Positions 1 through 8,904 of a stretch of DNA of 64,000 nt are shown here, one piece after another; the first letter of the stretch is position 1; the number at the start of each line of letters is the position of its first letter. The position numbers and the translations under genes were made by a program. Where the stretch lies: assembly GCF_900155545.1 (NCBI RefSeq), contig NZ_LT732526.1:1630201-1694200 (forward strand), in the 5' to 3' direction. This stretch comes from Clostridium sp. Marseille-P2415 (lineage in GTDB: Bacteria > Bacillota > Clostridia > Lachnospirales > Lachnospiraceae). The notes under the pieces are model-generated. The model had not been told where the DNA came from. It worked only from the letters and a program-made list of their open reading frames with translations, and did no database searches.

Positions 1-1205
1 CCGCCGATGTTGCAGCAGCAAAGTCCTGCTGTGACGCCGGCTTCATAGGACCAAAGGCCTGACAGACGTCCAAAAATCATGGCTCCGATCAGCGCTCCGA
101 AAACTCCCAGGAAGATGACTGCAAAAGCGCCAATGCTGAAGAACTCAGCCAGTGTTTCAAACTTTAAGGAATTGACACCGATACCGGCAATTAACATCGG
201 GAGCAGTGCTCTTAATGCAAAGTTCATGGAATACACACAGTTATCTGCAAGTTTATCCGGAAGAATTCCGGTACACTTAATCAGGATGCCCAGAATGATC
301 GTCCATGCAAGACCCGGAATCACGCTTAAACCTGGCAGGCTTCCCAAGATGTTTCCTAACAGATAGAGGCAGAAGCTCATGAAAATACCGGAGCCCAAAG
401 CCGCATAATCTGCAGAAGTAGCCGGACGCTTCTCCCCTTCCGTAACAACAGAAGCTCCTGTCTTTCTCAAAATATCTCCGTTGCCGTTCAGTCCTTTCAT
501 TTTAGAAGTAACAGCACCTCCGACTGCCGCAAGAACGACTGCCAGAACATTGGCAATGGAAGCATAACACAGAAATTTACCGGCCATAGGCGTCATATCA
601 GTTCCTGATAAGCTGCTGTACAGGGCCGGAAGCGTTGTCATGGCTCCGCCTGAACCGCCGGACATACAGGGAGCCCCGATATAAAAGAGCGCATCCGATA
701 CGCCATATCCCGTGATTAATCCGCCTAACATACAGAATCCAAGCGCAAATACCTGACTTCCCAGGATGGTAGGTAAATATCTTGCGGTAGCTCCCAGAAG
801 CACTTTCCTGTCCATTACAAGAATGGAGCCTACAAGCAGCATGGCAATGTAAGCATCCTGGAAACCGCCGCCCATCAGCACCTTAGTACCGTTTACCAGT
901 TCCTCCGGGACCAGTCCGATGAAATTTACAAAGGAAGCTCCCAGAAGGGGAAGAAGACATGCCCCTCCCAGATAATTATTTACAATGGGAATCGCGTTGC
1001 CCACCCAGAAAAACAACCCTCCTATGGCCATTAAAAAGGCAATTGTCATGATAAAGGAGGTTGCCGTATAGGTTCCCGCATCATTGGAATAAATCTTAAC
1101 CGTTGGCATAAAGCCAAAATAAACACTTGCCATTACAACTGCAAAAAATGGTATGAAATATTTCGCGGGCAGGCCGCATACATTGAATTTTAATTTCTCA
1201 CCCAT
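1..1205 (-). CDS. 2-hydroxycarboxylate transporter (2HCT family), C-terminus cut by window edge
   Basis: This is a polytopic membrane protein that probably imports a 2-hydroxycarboxylate such as citrate, malate or a relative. I read the frame directly: it starts at an ATG with AGGGGG eight bases upstream and stays open to base 1, giving about 401 codons. The translation has alternating hydrophobic segments. Near residue 184 it has a glycine-rich loop (CMSGGSGGAMTTLP), like the re-entrant GGxG loops of the CitS/CimH/MaeN family. The end of the visible part (TAGLCCCNIGG) looks like the start of the second such loop. It is the last visible gene of a tight operon, 12 bases after the phosphate acyltransferase gene. 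Family assignment is fairly secure. The substrate is not known and is inferred only from the neighbouring aconitase-like genes. Confidence 0.82.
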   Translation of the reverse strand, partial: MGEKLKFNVCGLPAKYFIPFFAVVMASVYFGFMPTVKIYSNDAGTYTATSFIMTIAFLMAIGGLFFWVGNAIPIVNNYLGGACLLPLLGASFVNFIGLVPEELVNGTKVLMGGGFQDAYIAMLLVGSILVMDRKVLLGATARYLPTILGSQVFALGFCMLGGLITGYGVSDALFYIGAPCMSGGSGGAMTTLPALYSSLSGTDMTPMAGKFLCYASIANVLAVVLAAVGGAVTSKMKGLNGNGDILRKTGASVVTEGEKRPATSADYAALGSGIFMSFCLYLLGNILGSLPGLSVIPGLAWTIILGILIKCTGILPDKLADNCVYSMNFALRALLPMLIAGIGVNSLKFETLAEFFSIGAFAVIFLGVFGALIGAMIFGRLSGLWSYEAGVTAGLCCCNIG

Positions 1206-1217
1206 GAGTGTATCCCC

Positions 1218-2114
1218 CTAATTGTTTTTTCCTATCAGCGCCGCTAATACGATTGACATATATTTATCATCTGCTTTTGCAGCTCTTGATACGAGAAGCA
1301 CAGGAACCTTGGCTCCCAGTACGACCCCTCCGGTCCGTCCCCCGCCGATTACGGTAAGAGTCTTAGCCGCAATGTTTCCGCTTACAATATCCGGTACTAC
1401 TAAAAGATCCGCATCTCCGGCAACAGGGCTGTCATATCCCTTAATGTGTGCTGACTCCGGGTCCATGGCCAGGTCTAAGCTTATGGGACCTTCGATCAGA
1501 CAGCCTTCTGCCCCCTCCTCCTTGATTTCAGCCGCTTCAACGGTTTCCTTCATCTTTGGATTCACCTTTTCAACCGCCGCCAGGACAGCTACCTTTGGTT
1601 CCTTTACCCCCAGGGCATGGAATGCTGAAACCGCATTCTGGATCGCGGCTTTTTTCTGCTCTTTTGTAGGATAGGTGAGCAGGCCCACATCGGTAATGGC
1701 AAATACCTTATGATAGTTTGGACTTTCCATAAATGCCACCAGACTCATAGTATCATTACACCGGATCCCATGCTCCTTATTGACCAGAACCTTCATGAGT
1801 GCGCCTGTCTCAATCTTTCCCTTCATGATACAGTCCACTTCTCCAGCCCTGGCCATGTCTGCTGCTTTCCGGACACAGGCGGACGCATCTTCCATATGGA
1901 TGATTTCCATACCTTCTCCGGTTGTTCCCAGTCCCTCCAGAATGTTTCTTATTTCCGGCTCATTTCCAATCAGTACCGGAGTCATAAGACCATCTCCGGC
2001 TGCATGGACAACTGCTTCCAGAGTATGCAGATCCTGTGCAGGGGTAACAGCAACTCTTCTTTTTTCAGGCATTGCCTTAAGCTGCTCTTTTAATTGTTCA
2101 AAATCCTTTATCAT
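1218..2114 (-). CDS. phosphate butyryl/acetyltransferase family protein
   Basis: The predicted enzyme of 298 residues exchanges CoA for phosphate on an acyl-CoA (acyl-CoA + Pi to acyl phosphate + CoA). Length and sequence fit the phosphate butyryltransferase (Ptb) branch of the phosphotransacetylase family. Conserved-looking stretches are DCIMKGKIETGALMKVL, GPISLDLAMDPESA and the C-terminal GGGRTGGVVLGAKVPVLL. I chose the ATG at 2114 rather than one 15 codons upstream because GAGAGGAAC sits just before it and the upstream extension overlaps the preceding gene. It lies between the fused aconitase-like gene (16-base gap) and the transporter. Next to a pyruvate:ferredoxin oxidoreductase it could turn acetyl-CoA into acetyl phosphate for ATP formation. 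No acetate or butyrate kinase is present in the window. Acyl specificity cannot be read from the sequence. Confidence 0.8.
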   Translation of the reverse strand: MIKDFEQLKEQLKAMPEKRRVAVTPAQDLHTLEAVVHAAGDGLMTPVLIGNEPEIRNILEGLGTTGEGMEIIHMEDASACVRKAADMARAGEVDCIMKGKIETGALMKVLVNKEHGIRCNDTMSLVAFMESPNYHKVFAITDVGLLTYPTKEQKKAAIQNAVSAFHALGVKEPKVAVLAAVEKVNPKMKETVEAAEIKEEGAEGCLIEGPISLDLAMDPESAHIKGYDSPVAGDADLLVVPDIVSGNIAAKTLTVIGGGRTGGVVLGAKVPVLLVSRAAKADDKYMSIVLAALIGKNN

Positions 2115-2130
2115 TTTTTGTTCCTCTCTC

Positions 2131-3930
2131 CTATAAAATACTTCTAGGATCTGATACAACTCCGGCGATTGCCGTGGCCGCCGCCACCGCCGGGCTGCTT
2201 AAGTAGCTCAAAGTCTTTTTCGTTCCCTGGCGTCCGATGAAATTCCTGTTTGCTGTTGAAAGAATTCTCTCATCGTCGGTCATCAGCCCATAAGGCATTC
2301 CGCAGCACAGACCGCAGCAGGGATGGGAAATCACGGCGCCGGCTTCGATAAAGGTCTTTATATACCCCAGTTCGATCGCTTCTTTAAAGACCTTATTTGT
2401 TGCAGGCACTACCACAAAACGAAGACCCGGAGCAACCTTCTTTCCCTCCATGATTTTCGCCGCAATGGCCATATCTTCTATGCTTCCGTTGGTACAGCTT
2501 CCCAGATACACTTCATCAATTTCCGTACCCAGCACTTCATGTAACGGATGGACATTATCCACACCCTGAGGACAGGACAGCTGCGGCTCCAGATCCTCAA
2601 CATTATAAGTAAGAACCTTTTCATAACCTGCATCTTCATCCACCCGGATCCAGTCGATTTCAGAAAGAGGCATGTTGTAATATTCTGCAGTCTTTTCATC
2701 TGCTTCAAACAGACCGCACTTCGCCCCTGCCTCAAGAGCCATGTTAGCTACGGTAAAACGGGACATCATGCTCATTTCATGAGCCGCCGGTCCGGTAAAT
2801 TCCAGAGACTTGTACTGGCCTCCGTCAGCCTTGATGTCTCCAAGAATTTTTAAAATAACATCCTTGGAAAGCACACCTTCCGGCAAATGTCCGTTCAAAA
2901 CGATCTTAATGGCGCCAGGCACCTTGAACCACAGCTCCCCGGTGATCAGTGCCGCTGCCATCTCTGCCGTACCGATCCCGCTGCAGAAATTTCCGGCTCC
3001 TCCGTAGGTAGTTGTATGGCTGTCCGTAGCCGTAGCGATCTCCCCCGGCTTTGCATAACGCTCTTCGTGCATGATACTGTGGCAAATGCCTTCGCCGATA
3101 TGGAGCTTTTTAATCCCGTATTTTTCAGCCAGTGAAATCCCCGCATCATAATGTTCGGAATCATTTTTAGCTACCGCAGTCGGCATACAGTGGTCCCATA
3201 CAATGGTAACCTTGTCCGGATCGTCAATGGATTCCGCTCCCATCTTATTAAGCGTATCCAGCAGATAAGGGGTGTAAATATCATGGATCATGAACATATC
3301 CGGGTTCGTGATCACAATATCTCCGGGTTCCACATGCTCTTTCCCTGCATTCTTTTTTAAAAGCTTTTCCACCATGGTGTATCCGCTTTTCTTACACTGC
3401 TCCCTGGTAAGAGGAGTTATATTAAGCTTTTTCACTCCTTCTTTCAGACGCTTTTTGGTATCTTCGATGAGGCCCCCGTTGGAAACGATGTTGAACAGGT
3501 TTTCCGGCACTTCTCCTACGGAAAAGGTATGGCCGTTAACACTTACCGTACGGCCAGCCACATCCACCGTTACGATATCTCCGCCTTCACACATCTCCTG
3601 GATCCCGTCACACTGTAAAAGCAGGATTCCGCTGTTAAACGCATTTCTGAAAAAAATTCTTGCAAAGCTCTTTGCTATGATGCAGCGCACTCCGTTATGG
3701 GACAAGACCGTAGCCGCCTGCTCCCTGCTGGAGCCGCAGCCGAAGTTGGTGCCTGCCACCAGAATATCTCCGGGCCGGACCGTGGAGCCGAACTCAGGCT
3801 TTAACAGCTCGAACGCATATTTTTTCATCTCTTCTATGGTCGGAATGGTTCCGCGCTTTCCGGGAATGATGGTATCGGTATCAATATCATTCCCAAACTT
3901 CCATATTTTCCCGCTGAATTTCTTATCCAT
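2131..3930 (-). CDS. fused isopropylmalate dehydratase/aconitase-like protein (swivel domain first)
   Basis: This 599-residue protein joins both parts of a LeuCD-type hydro-lyase in one chain. Residues 1-170 are the swivel (LeuD) domain, with [12 protein letters not shown] near 15 and [10 protein letters not shown] near 64. From about residue 183 the catalytic LeuC domain follows, with [26 protein letters not shown] near 478 and [13 protein letters not shown] near 540. The GSC and CxxC cysteines would bind the [4Fe-4S] cluster, so the protein should be active in reversible hydration of a hydroxy di- or tricarboxylate. The swivel-first order resembles AcnB without its N-terminal HEAT domain and is the reverse of AcnA. 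It is in an operon 12 bases after a cluster-less paralogue and upstream of a Ptb-like gene and a 2HCT transporter. Possible substrates are citrate, citramalate or methylmalate types; this is inference. Confidence 0.88.
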   Translation of the reverse strand: MDKKFSGKIWKFGNDIDTDTIIPGKRGTIPTIEEMKKYAFELLKPEFGSTVRPGDILVAGTNFGCGSSREQAATVLSHNGVRCIIAKSFARIFFRNAFNSGILLLQCDGIQEMCEGGDIVTVDVAGRTVSVNGHTFSVGEVPENLFNIVSNGGLIEDTKKRLKEGVKKLNITPLTREQCKKSGYTMVEKLLKKNAGKEHVEPGDIVITNPDMFMIHDIYTPYLLDTLNKMGAESIDDPDKVTIVWDHCMPTAVAKNDSEHYDAGISLAEKYGIKKLHIGEGICHSIMHEERYAKPGEIATATDSHTTTYGGAGNFCSGIGTAEMAAALITGELWFKVPGAIKIVLNGHLPEGVLSKDVILKILGDIKADGGQYKSLEFTGPAAHEMSMMSRFTVANMALEAGAKCGLFEADEKTAEYYNMPLSEIDWIRVDEDAGYEKVLTYNVEDLEPQLSCPQGVDNVHPLHEVLGTEIDEVYLGSCTNGSIEDMAIAAKIMEGKKVAPGLRFVVVPATNKVFKEAIELGYIKTFIEAGAVISHPCCGLCCGMPYGLMTDDERILSTANRNFIGRQGTKKTLSYLSSPAVAAATAIAGVVSDPRSIL

Positions 3931-3942
3931 GTGACAGCCTCC

Positions 3943-5064
3943 TTAAATCTTCTTTGTGGTGGAGGCTGCTATGACAGATTCAACAGAAGCGGTATAAATC
4001 TCTGCATCCTCACAGCCCATTGCACCAGAAAACGTATATAAACCAGTTGTCAGCAGCTTTTCACCATGACCCATTGCACCGGCTCCCTGAGGTACGACGC
4101 TGTGATCACCGGCTGCACTGATTTGTGCGCCATAGTCAATAAACTTCGTAATAATCCCTTCTTCCATAGCCTTTAAATAATCCTGGCTTGTGGCCGGGCA
4201 TACGGTCAGGCGGAAGCCCAGGGCCAGCTTTCTGCCTTCAATCAGGGCTGCTGCTTTCCTTAACTCTCCGATGGTTCCGCCTGTATATCCTCCGATCTGT
4301 CCTGCTTGAAGTTCCATGCCTTCCAGGGACGCTCTCTCTCTGATTTCTGCTTCCCCCTGTTTGTCCCAGCTTTCACAAGGCATCATTACCATGGAATTCA
4401 CCTGGTCAAGGCAGAGGATTCGGCTGTTCTCCGGCTGTTCCTCTGTGACAGATACCGTATAAGCACCTGATATACATGCCGCGGAGCAGAGCACCGCTTT
4501 CTCATGGTCATCCAGAGACGGGCAGTAAAATTCAATGGCCTTTCCTGCAATCCCGGTATTTTCCTTCAGAAAAGCGAGTGCTCCATCCAGGATGCTCACG
4601 CCTTCCTTTAATTTTCCTGTAACAGAGACAAAGACAGTCTCGGGAACAATGGTGCTGTAGCGTCCGGTTTCCACCGCACGGGCCAGCTCCGGAATGCTTA
4701 CACTGATACCAAGCGCACCCCTCGCACCAAATATTCCTTCATGGGAACCGCCTCCCAACACAATCTGGCCGGGTTTTACAGCTTCATCAAGCATGTACTG
4801 GTATCCGACTCCCTCAGCCTGCACATAGTGGCATCCGTTCTTAAGCGCAAACTTCAGATTTTTCCTTAAAACGGCGGCTGCCTCCGGACTTCCGGTTGGA
4901 ACATCATGATCATAAATGACCCAGACCTTGTCCTGATTTGCCACAGTGGATATCCGATCCACTGCGGCATGGGAAACACCGTCATTGATTACCAGGTAAT
5001 CCGGTGTAACCGTAACGACGGCTCCTGCCGGTTTTCCCATGATTTTTTCAACAAACGTACTCAT
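3943..5064 (-). CDS. aconitase-superfamily paralogue lacking the Fe-S cluster cysteines
   Basis: A 373-residue protein that follows the LeuC catalytic-domain pattern: VIYDHDVPTGSP near residue 49, LGGGSHEGIFGARGALG where LeuC has GxDSHT, and LTVCPATSQDYLKAMEEG matching the [18 protein letters not shown] of its neighbour. The cluster motifs have changed. GSCTNGS is replaced by GGYTGGT near residue 264, and the PCCGLCCG segment by HSVVPQGAGAMG near 325-335. The three cysteine ligands are therefore absent. It has no swivel domain. The start is set by AAGGAGAG seven bases before the ATG. It sits 12 bases after nifJ and 12 bases before the fused active paralogue, so it is probably co-translated with both. 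It may be a non-catalytic partner, a substrate-binding protein or a cluster-free enzyme. I do not know which. Confidence 0.75.
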   Translation of the reverse strand: MSTFVEKIMGKPAGAVVTVTPDYLVINDGVSHAAVDRISTVANQDKVWVIYDHDVPTGSPEAAAVLRKNLKFALKNGCHYVQAEGVGYQYMLDEAVKPGQIVLGGGSHEGIFGARGALGISVSIPELARAVETGRYSTIVPETVFVSVTGKLKEGVSILDGALAFLKENTGIAGKAIEFYCPSLDDHEKAVLCSAACISGAYTVSVTEEQPENSRILCLDQVNSMVMMPCESWDKQGEAEIRERASLEGMELQAGQIGGYTGGTIGELRKAAALIEGRKLALGFRLTVCPATSQDYLKAMEEGIITKFIDYGAQISAAGDHSVVPQGAGAMGHGEKLLTTGLYTFSGAMGCEDAEIYTASVESVIAASTTKKI

Positions 5065-5076
5065 ACCCTGCTCTCC

Positions 5077-8000
5077 TTACTGTGCCAATGCCTTATATTT
5101 GGCATATCTGGCCTTTGCCTCGCTTTCGGTCCTTGCAAACAGGCTTTCTGCCTCTTCCGGGAACGTTCTCTCTAATGAAGAGAACCGGACCTCTCCCCGG
5201 AGGAACTCCTTAAAGTCACCTGTTGGTTCCTTGGAATCCAGAATAAACGGATTTTTTCCTTCTTCTATCAGAACCGGATTATAGCGGTAAAGCTGCCAGT
5301 ATCCGACCTCCACGGCCTTTTTGATCTCGTTCTGTACTTTGCTCATGCCGCAGCGCAGACCATGGCTGATGCATGGAGCATAAGCGATGATAATGGAAGG
5401 ACCGTCATAGCTTTCCGCTTCCAGTACTGCCTTTAAGAACTGGGACTGGCTGGCGCCCATCGCTACCTGAGCCACGTAAACATCGCCATAGCTCATGGCC
5501 ATCATTCCCAAATCCTTTTTCTTTCTCTGCTTTCCTGCCGCCGCAAACTGAGCCACAGCACCGGTAGGAGTCGCCTTGGAAGCCTGTCCTCCTGTATTGG
5601 AATAAATCTCCGTATCAAACACCAGAATGTTTACATTTGCACCGGAAGCAATGACATGGTCCAGTCCGCCGTAACCGATGTCATAAGCCCAGCCGTCGCC
5701 GCCGAACATCCAGATGGATTTCTTAGTCAGATGCTCCGTATTTGCTTTGATTTCGGCTGTCAGCTCACGCTCTCCCTCTGCCGGAGCATAAGAATCCAAA
5801 GCTGCTTTAAAGCTTTCGCCGGACTCTCTGGAAGCAGCCGTTTCATGAAAGCACTCCAGCCATTTCTCTGCCGCTGCCTTAAGCTTTTCATCCCCGGTCC
5901 TTTCTGCCAGTTCTGTTACATGCATCTTAAGCTTTTCTCTCTGCTGCTCTACGGACAGCCAGATACCCATGCCGTATTCCGCATTATTTTCAAAAAGAGA
6001 ACCACCCACTGCCGGTCCCTGTCCCTTACCGTTGGTGGTATACGGGAAGGATGGGAAGCTGGTTGCCCAAACCTGGGAGCAGCCTGTGGCAGTAGCCACA
6101 TACATTCTGTCACCAAAGAGCTGGGTAATTAATTTGGCATACGGTGTTTCGCCGCAGCCGGGACACGCACCCGGGAATTCCAACAGAGGCTGTTCAAACT
6201 GGCTTCCTTTCACCGTATTCACGCCCAGAGGATTTTCCTTATCTGATAATGAAATTGCGTATTCCCAATTTTTCTCTTCATTCCTGTGCTCATCAAGGGG
6301 CAGCATGGTAAGAGCCTTTTCCTTAGCCGGACAGACATCTGCACAGCTTCCGCAGCCCGTACAGTCTAATACTGCGGTTTGAATGCGGAACTGATAGTTC
6401 TCCATTCCCTTTCCGGCTGCCTTTCTCATCTCGTAGCCTTCCGGCGCGTTTGCAGACTCTTCCTTATTCATAAGGAAAGGACGGATCGTGGCATGGGGAC
6501 ACACATAGGCACACTGGTTGCACTGGATGCATTTGCTGCCGTCCCAGATGGGAACATTTACCGCAATTCCGCGTTTTTCATATCTGGAGGTTCCCTGAGG
6601 CATGGTTCCATCCGCCGCATCCGCAAATTCGCTGACCGGAATGGCGTCACCGATCATTTTGTTGACCGGGATCTGTATATTCTTAATCCATCTTGGAAGG
6701 GATTCATCCACTGCCTCTTTTTCATCCGCAAGGTTTTCCCAATCCGCCGGAACCGCTGCCTCCTTCACCATCTCAATTCCCTTTTCAACAGCAGCGTAGT
6801 TCATGTTAATGACCTTCTCGCCTTTTTTACCATAGGACTTTAAAATGGCCTTCTTCATATAACCCGCTGCTTCCTCTATGGGAATGATTCCGGTGATCTT
6901 AAAGAAAGCTGCCTGTAAAATAGTATTGGTCCTGCTGCCCAGCCCCAGTTCCTGGGCAATGCCCGTGGAGTCAATGGTGTAAAGGCGGATCTTCTTCTTT
7001 GCCGCCGCCTTCTTAAACGATGCGGTCAAATGGGAATCCAGCTCCTCTTCCTTCCAGTCGCAGGCAATAAGCACGTTTCCGCCCTCTCTTACATCGGCCA
7101 GGATGTCGTACTTGTCCAGATAGGATTTATTATGGCAGGCTACAAAATCCGCATTCTTAACCAGATACGTGGAACGGATCGGCTGCTTTCCGAAGCGGAG
7201 GTGGGATCTTGTAACACCGCCTGATTTCTTACCGTCATATTCAAAATATGCCTGAACATTCAGATCCGTATGGTCACCGATAATCTTAATGGTATTTTTA
7301 TTGGCGCCTACGGTTCCGTCTGAACCAAGTCCCCAGAACTTACAGCTTACGGTTCCTTCCGGAACTGTATTCACTTCTTCTCCATAGGCCAGGGAAAGAT
7401 AGGTCACATCATCGTTAATACCGATGGTATAATGGTTCTTCGGCTCTTTTTCCTTCATATTCTCATACATGGCGATCACCTGAGCCGATGTGAAATCCTT
7501 GCCCGCAAGGCCGTAACGGCAGGCATAGACAGGAATATTTCTGCCGGATTCCAGAATGACGGAGCATACGTCTTCAAATAAAGGCTCTCCTACGGCCCCC
7601 GGCTCTTTTGTCCTGTCACCAACCGTAATTCCTTTCACGGTCTTCGGAAGCTGGCTTAAGAAATATTTTGCTGAGAATGGGCGGTATAAGTGAACCTCCA
7701 TGTAGCCGACCTTCTCACCTTTCTTCCTTAAATAGTCAACGGTTTCCTGCGCACAGCCTGTGGCAGAGCCCATTCCTACAATTACATATTCCGCATCCTC
7801 TGCGCCATAATAGTTGAATGGCCGGTAGCTGCGTCCGGTCAGTCCATTGATCTTATCCATATATTCCGCTACAATATCCGGAAGCCGGTCGTAATACTGG
7901 TTGCAGGCTTCCCGGCTCTGGAAATAGGTATCGGAATACTGTCCGGTTGTACGCAGTACGGGATGCTCAGGATTTAAGGCATTCTTTCTGAATTTCTCCA

Positions 8001-8598
8001 GTTCCTCCCAATCCACCAGTTTTGAAAGCTCCTCATAATCCAGACAATCCACCTTCTGGATCTCATGGGAAGTGCGGAATCCGTCAAAAAAATGTAAGAA
8101 CGGTACATGTCCTTTTATGGAAGCCAGATGGGAAATCACGCCTAAATCCATGGCTTCCTGAACGCTGGAGGAGGCCATCAGGGCAAACCCGGTCTGCCTG
8201 CATGCCATTACATCGGACTGTTCCGCGGAAATGGAAATGGCGTGCGCCGCCACATTTCTGGAAGCCACATGGATCACTCCAGGCTTCAGCTGTCCTGCGA
8301 TCCGGTACATGGTAGGGATCATCAGCATCAGTCCCTGGGAAGCCGTATAGGAAGTTGCCAGAACTCCTCCGTCCAGGGCTCCGTGCATTGCAGATACAGC
8401 CCCGCATTCTGACTGCATCTCAACCAGCTTCACCTGTTGTCCGAAAATATTTTTCATGCCGTTTGCCGACCATTTGTCAACTAACTCTGCCATCGGCGAG
8501 GATGGGGTAATCGGATATATTGCTGCAACCTCTGTAAATGCATAAGACGCGTAGGCCGCTGCTTCATTCCCATCCATAGCTCTCTTCACTGAACCCAT
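5077..8598 (-). CDS. nifJ: pyruvate:ferredoxin (flavodoxin) oxidoreductase
   Basis: A full-length single-chain PFOR of 1173 residues. It oxidises pyruvate with CoA to acetyl-CoA and CO2 and reduces ferredoxin or flavodoxin in the cytoplasm. N-terminal domain I carries IYPITPSSPMAE. Two [4Fe-4S] motifs of the domain-V ferredoxin type are CIQCNQCAYVCP near residue 690 and CTGCGSCADVCP near 744. A further cluster-binding CPGCGETPY and the thiamine diphosphate motif GDGWAYDIGYGG near 969 follow, then the NTGGQASKATP stretch. The ATG is preceded by GGCAGGAG. It is the first gene of the five-gene operon, behind a near-consensus promoter surrounded by LacI-type operator copies. This suggests a substrate-induced copy rather than the housekeeping one. 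A different 2-oxoacid cannot be excluded, but the length and motifs are those of classical PFOR. Confidence 0.96.
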   Translation of the reverse strand: MGSVKRAMDGNEAAAYASYAFTEVAAIYPITPSSPMAELVDKWSANGMKNIFGQQVKLVEMQSECGAVSAMHGALDGGVLATSYTASQGLMLMIPTMYRIAGQLKPGVIHVASRNVAAHAISISAEQSDVMACRQTGFALMASSSVQEAMDLGVISHLASIKGHVPFLHFFDGFRTSHEIQKVDCLDYEELSKLVDWEELEKFRKNALNPEHPVLRTTGQYSDTYFQSREACNQYYDRLPDIVAEYMDKINGLTGRSYRPFNYYGAEDAEYVIVGMGSATGCAQETVDYLRKKGEKVGYMEVHLYRPFSAKYFLSQLPKTVKGITVGDRTKEPGAVGEPLFEDVCSVILESGRNIPVYACRYGLAGKDFTSAQVIAMYENMKEKEPKNHYTIGINDDVTYLSLAYGEEVNTVPEGTVSCKFWGLGSDGTVGANKNTIKIIGDHTDLNVQAYFEYDGKKSGGVTRSHLRFGKQPIRSTYLVKNADFVACHNKSYLDKYDILADVREGGNVLIACDWKEEELDSHLTASFKKAAAKKKIRLYTIDSTGIAQELGLGSRTNTILQAAFFKITGIIPIEEAAGYMKKAILKSYGKKGEKVINMNYAAVEKGIEMVKEAAVPADWENLADEKEAVDESLPRWIKNIQIPVNKMIGDAIPVSEFADAADGTMPQGTSRYEKRGIAVNVPIWDGSKCIQCNQCAYVCPHATIRPFLMNKEESANAPEGYEMRKAAGKGMENYQFRIQTAVLDCTGCGSCADVCPAKEKALTMLPLDEHRNEEKNWEYAISLSDKENPLGVNTVKGSQFEQPLLEFPGACPGCGETPYAKLITQLFGDRMYVATATGCSQVWATSFPSFPYTTNGKGQGPAVGGSLFENNAEYGMGIWLSVEQQREKLKMHVTELAERTGDEKLKAAAEKWLECFHETAASRESGESFKAALDSYAPAEGERELTAEIKANTEHLTKKSIWMFGGDGWAYDIGYGGLDHVIASGANVNILVFDTEIYSNTGGQASKATPTGAVAQFAAAGKQRKKKDLGMMAMSYGDVYVAQVAMGASQSQFLKAVLEAESYDGPSIIIAYAPCISHGLRCGMSKVQNEIKKAVEVGYWQLYRYNPVLIEEGKNPFILDSKEPTGDFKEFLRGEVRFSSLERTFPEEAESLFARTESEAKARYAKYKALAQ

Positions 8599-8667
8599 TT
8601 ATACTCCTGCCTTTCTTTTGTGTCTGTCTCCCCTATCAGACAGACAAATGAATTTTGTTAATTATTG

Positions 8668-8757
8668 TTAAGTTTAACGTATTAGTTTATCGTTTTTCCT
8701 ATATCTTAATAATAGTTTATCGTTTTATCTTTGTCAACAGTGTATCGATAAACTAAC
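8668..8757. promoter_or_regulatory. cluster of LacI-type operator copies upstream of nifJ
   Basis: Four related motifs surround the nifJ promoter: AGTTTAACGTATTAG (8671-8685), TTAGTTTATCGTTTTT (8682-8697), ATAGTTTATCGTTTTA (8712-8727) and, inverted, TATCGATAAACTAA (8743-8756). Each centres on a CG step as expected for LacI/GalR-family operators. A matching motif lies just downstream of the promoter of the carboxyltransferase gene at 10708. Assignment to the adjacent regulator is inference from position and shared sequence. Confidence 0.62.
8709..8737 (-). promoter_or_regulatory. sigma-A promoter of the nifJ operon
   Basis: On the minus strand TTGACA (8737-8732) is followed after 17 bases by TATTAT (8714-8709). 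This is an almost perfect vegetative promoter about 110 bases upstream of nifJ. The spacer contains one copy of the operator-like motif, so repressor binding there would block RNA polymerase directly. Confidence 0.8.
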
Positions 8758-8829
8758 TGTTTTTTGTTTAATTTACCTATATTTTTCTTTTCGATTTTGT
8801 GCACTTTTAATATGCCACTGGAAAATTCC

Positions 8830-8858
8830 TTGACATTTTAGCGAAATAAACGTATGAT
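8830..8858 (+). promoter_or_regulatory. promoter of the LacI-family regulator gene
   Basis: TTGACA at 8830-8835 and TATGAT at 8853-8858 are separated by exactly 17 bases. Transcription would begin near 8865, about 40 bases upstream of the regulator reading frame. Confidence 0.78.
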
Positions 8859-8862
8859 TATG

Positions 8863-8881
8863 TTTAGTAAACAAAACTAAA
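8863..8881. promoter_or_regulatory. inverted repeat at the lacI transcription start, probable autoregulatory site
   Basis: TTTAGT at 8863-8868 and ACTAAA at 8876-8881 form an inverted repeat with a 7-base spacer that covers the predicted transcription start of the regulator. Its half-sites resemble the TTAGTTT part of the operators around nifJ. Binding there would give negative autoregulation. Confidence 0.5.
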
Positions 8882-8904
8882 ATTCATAGATTGGAAGTGA
8901 TCTT

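Noticed and set aside
8709-8727. CcpA cre site in the nifJ promoter spacer
   Set aside because: It has a CG centre like cre, but the repeated copies match each other and the 10708 site better than the cre consensus, so the local LacI protein is the simpler explanation.
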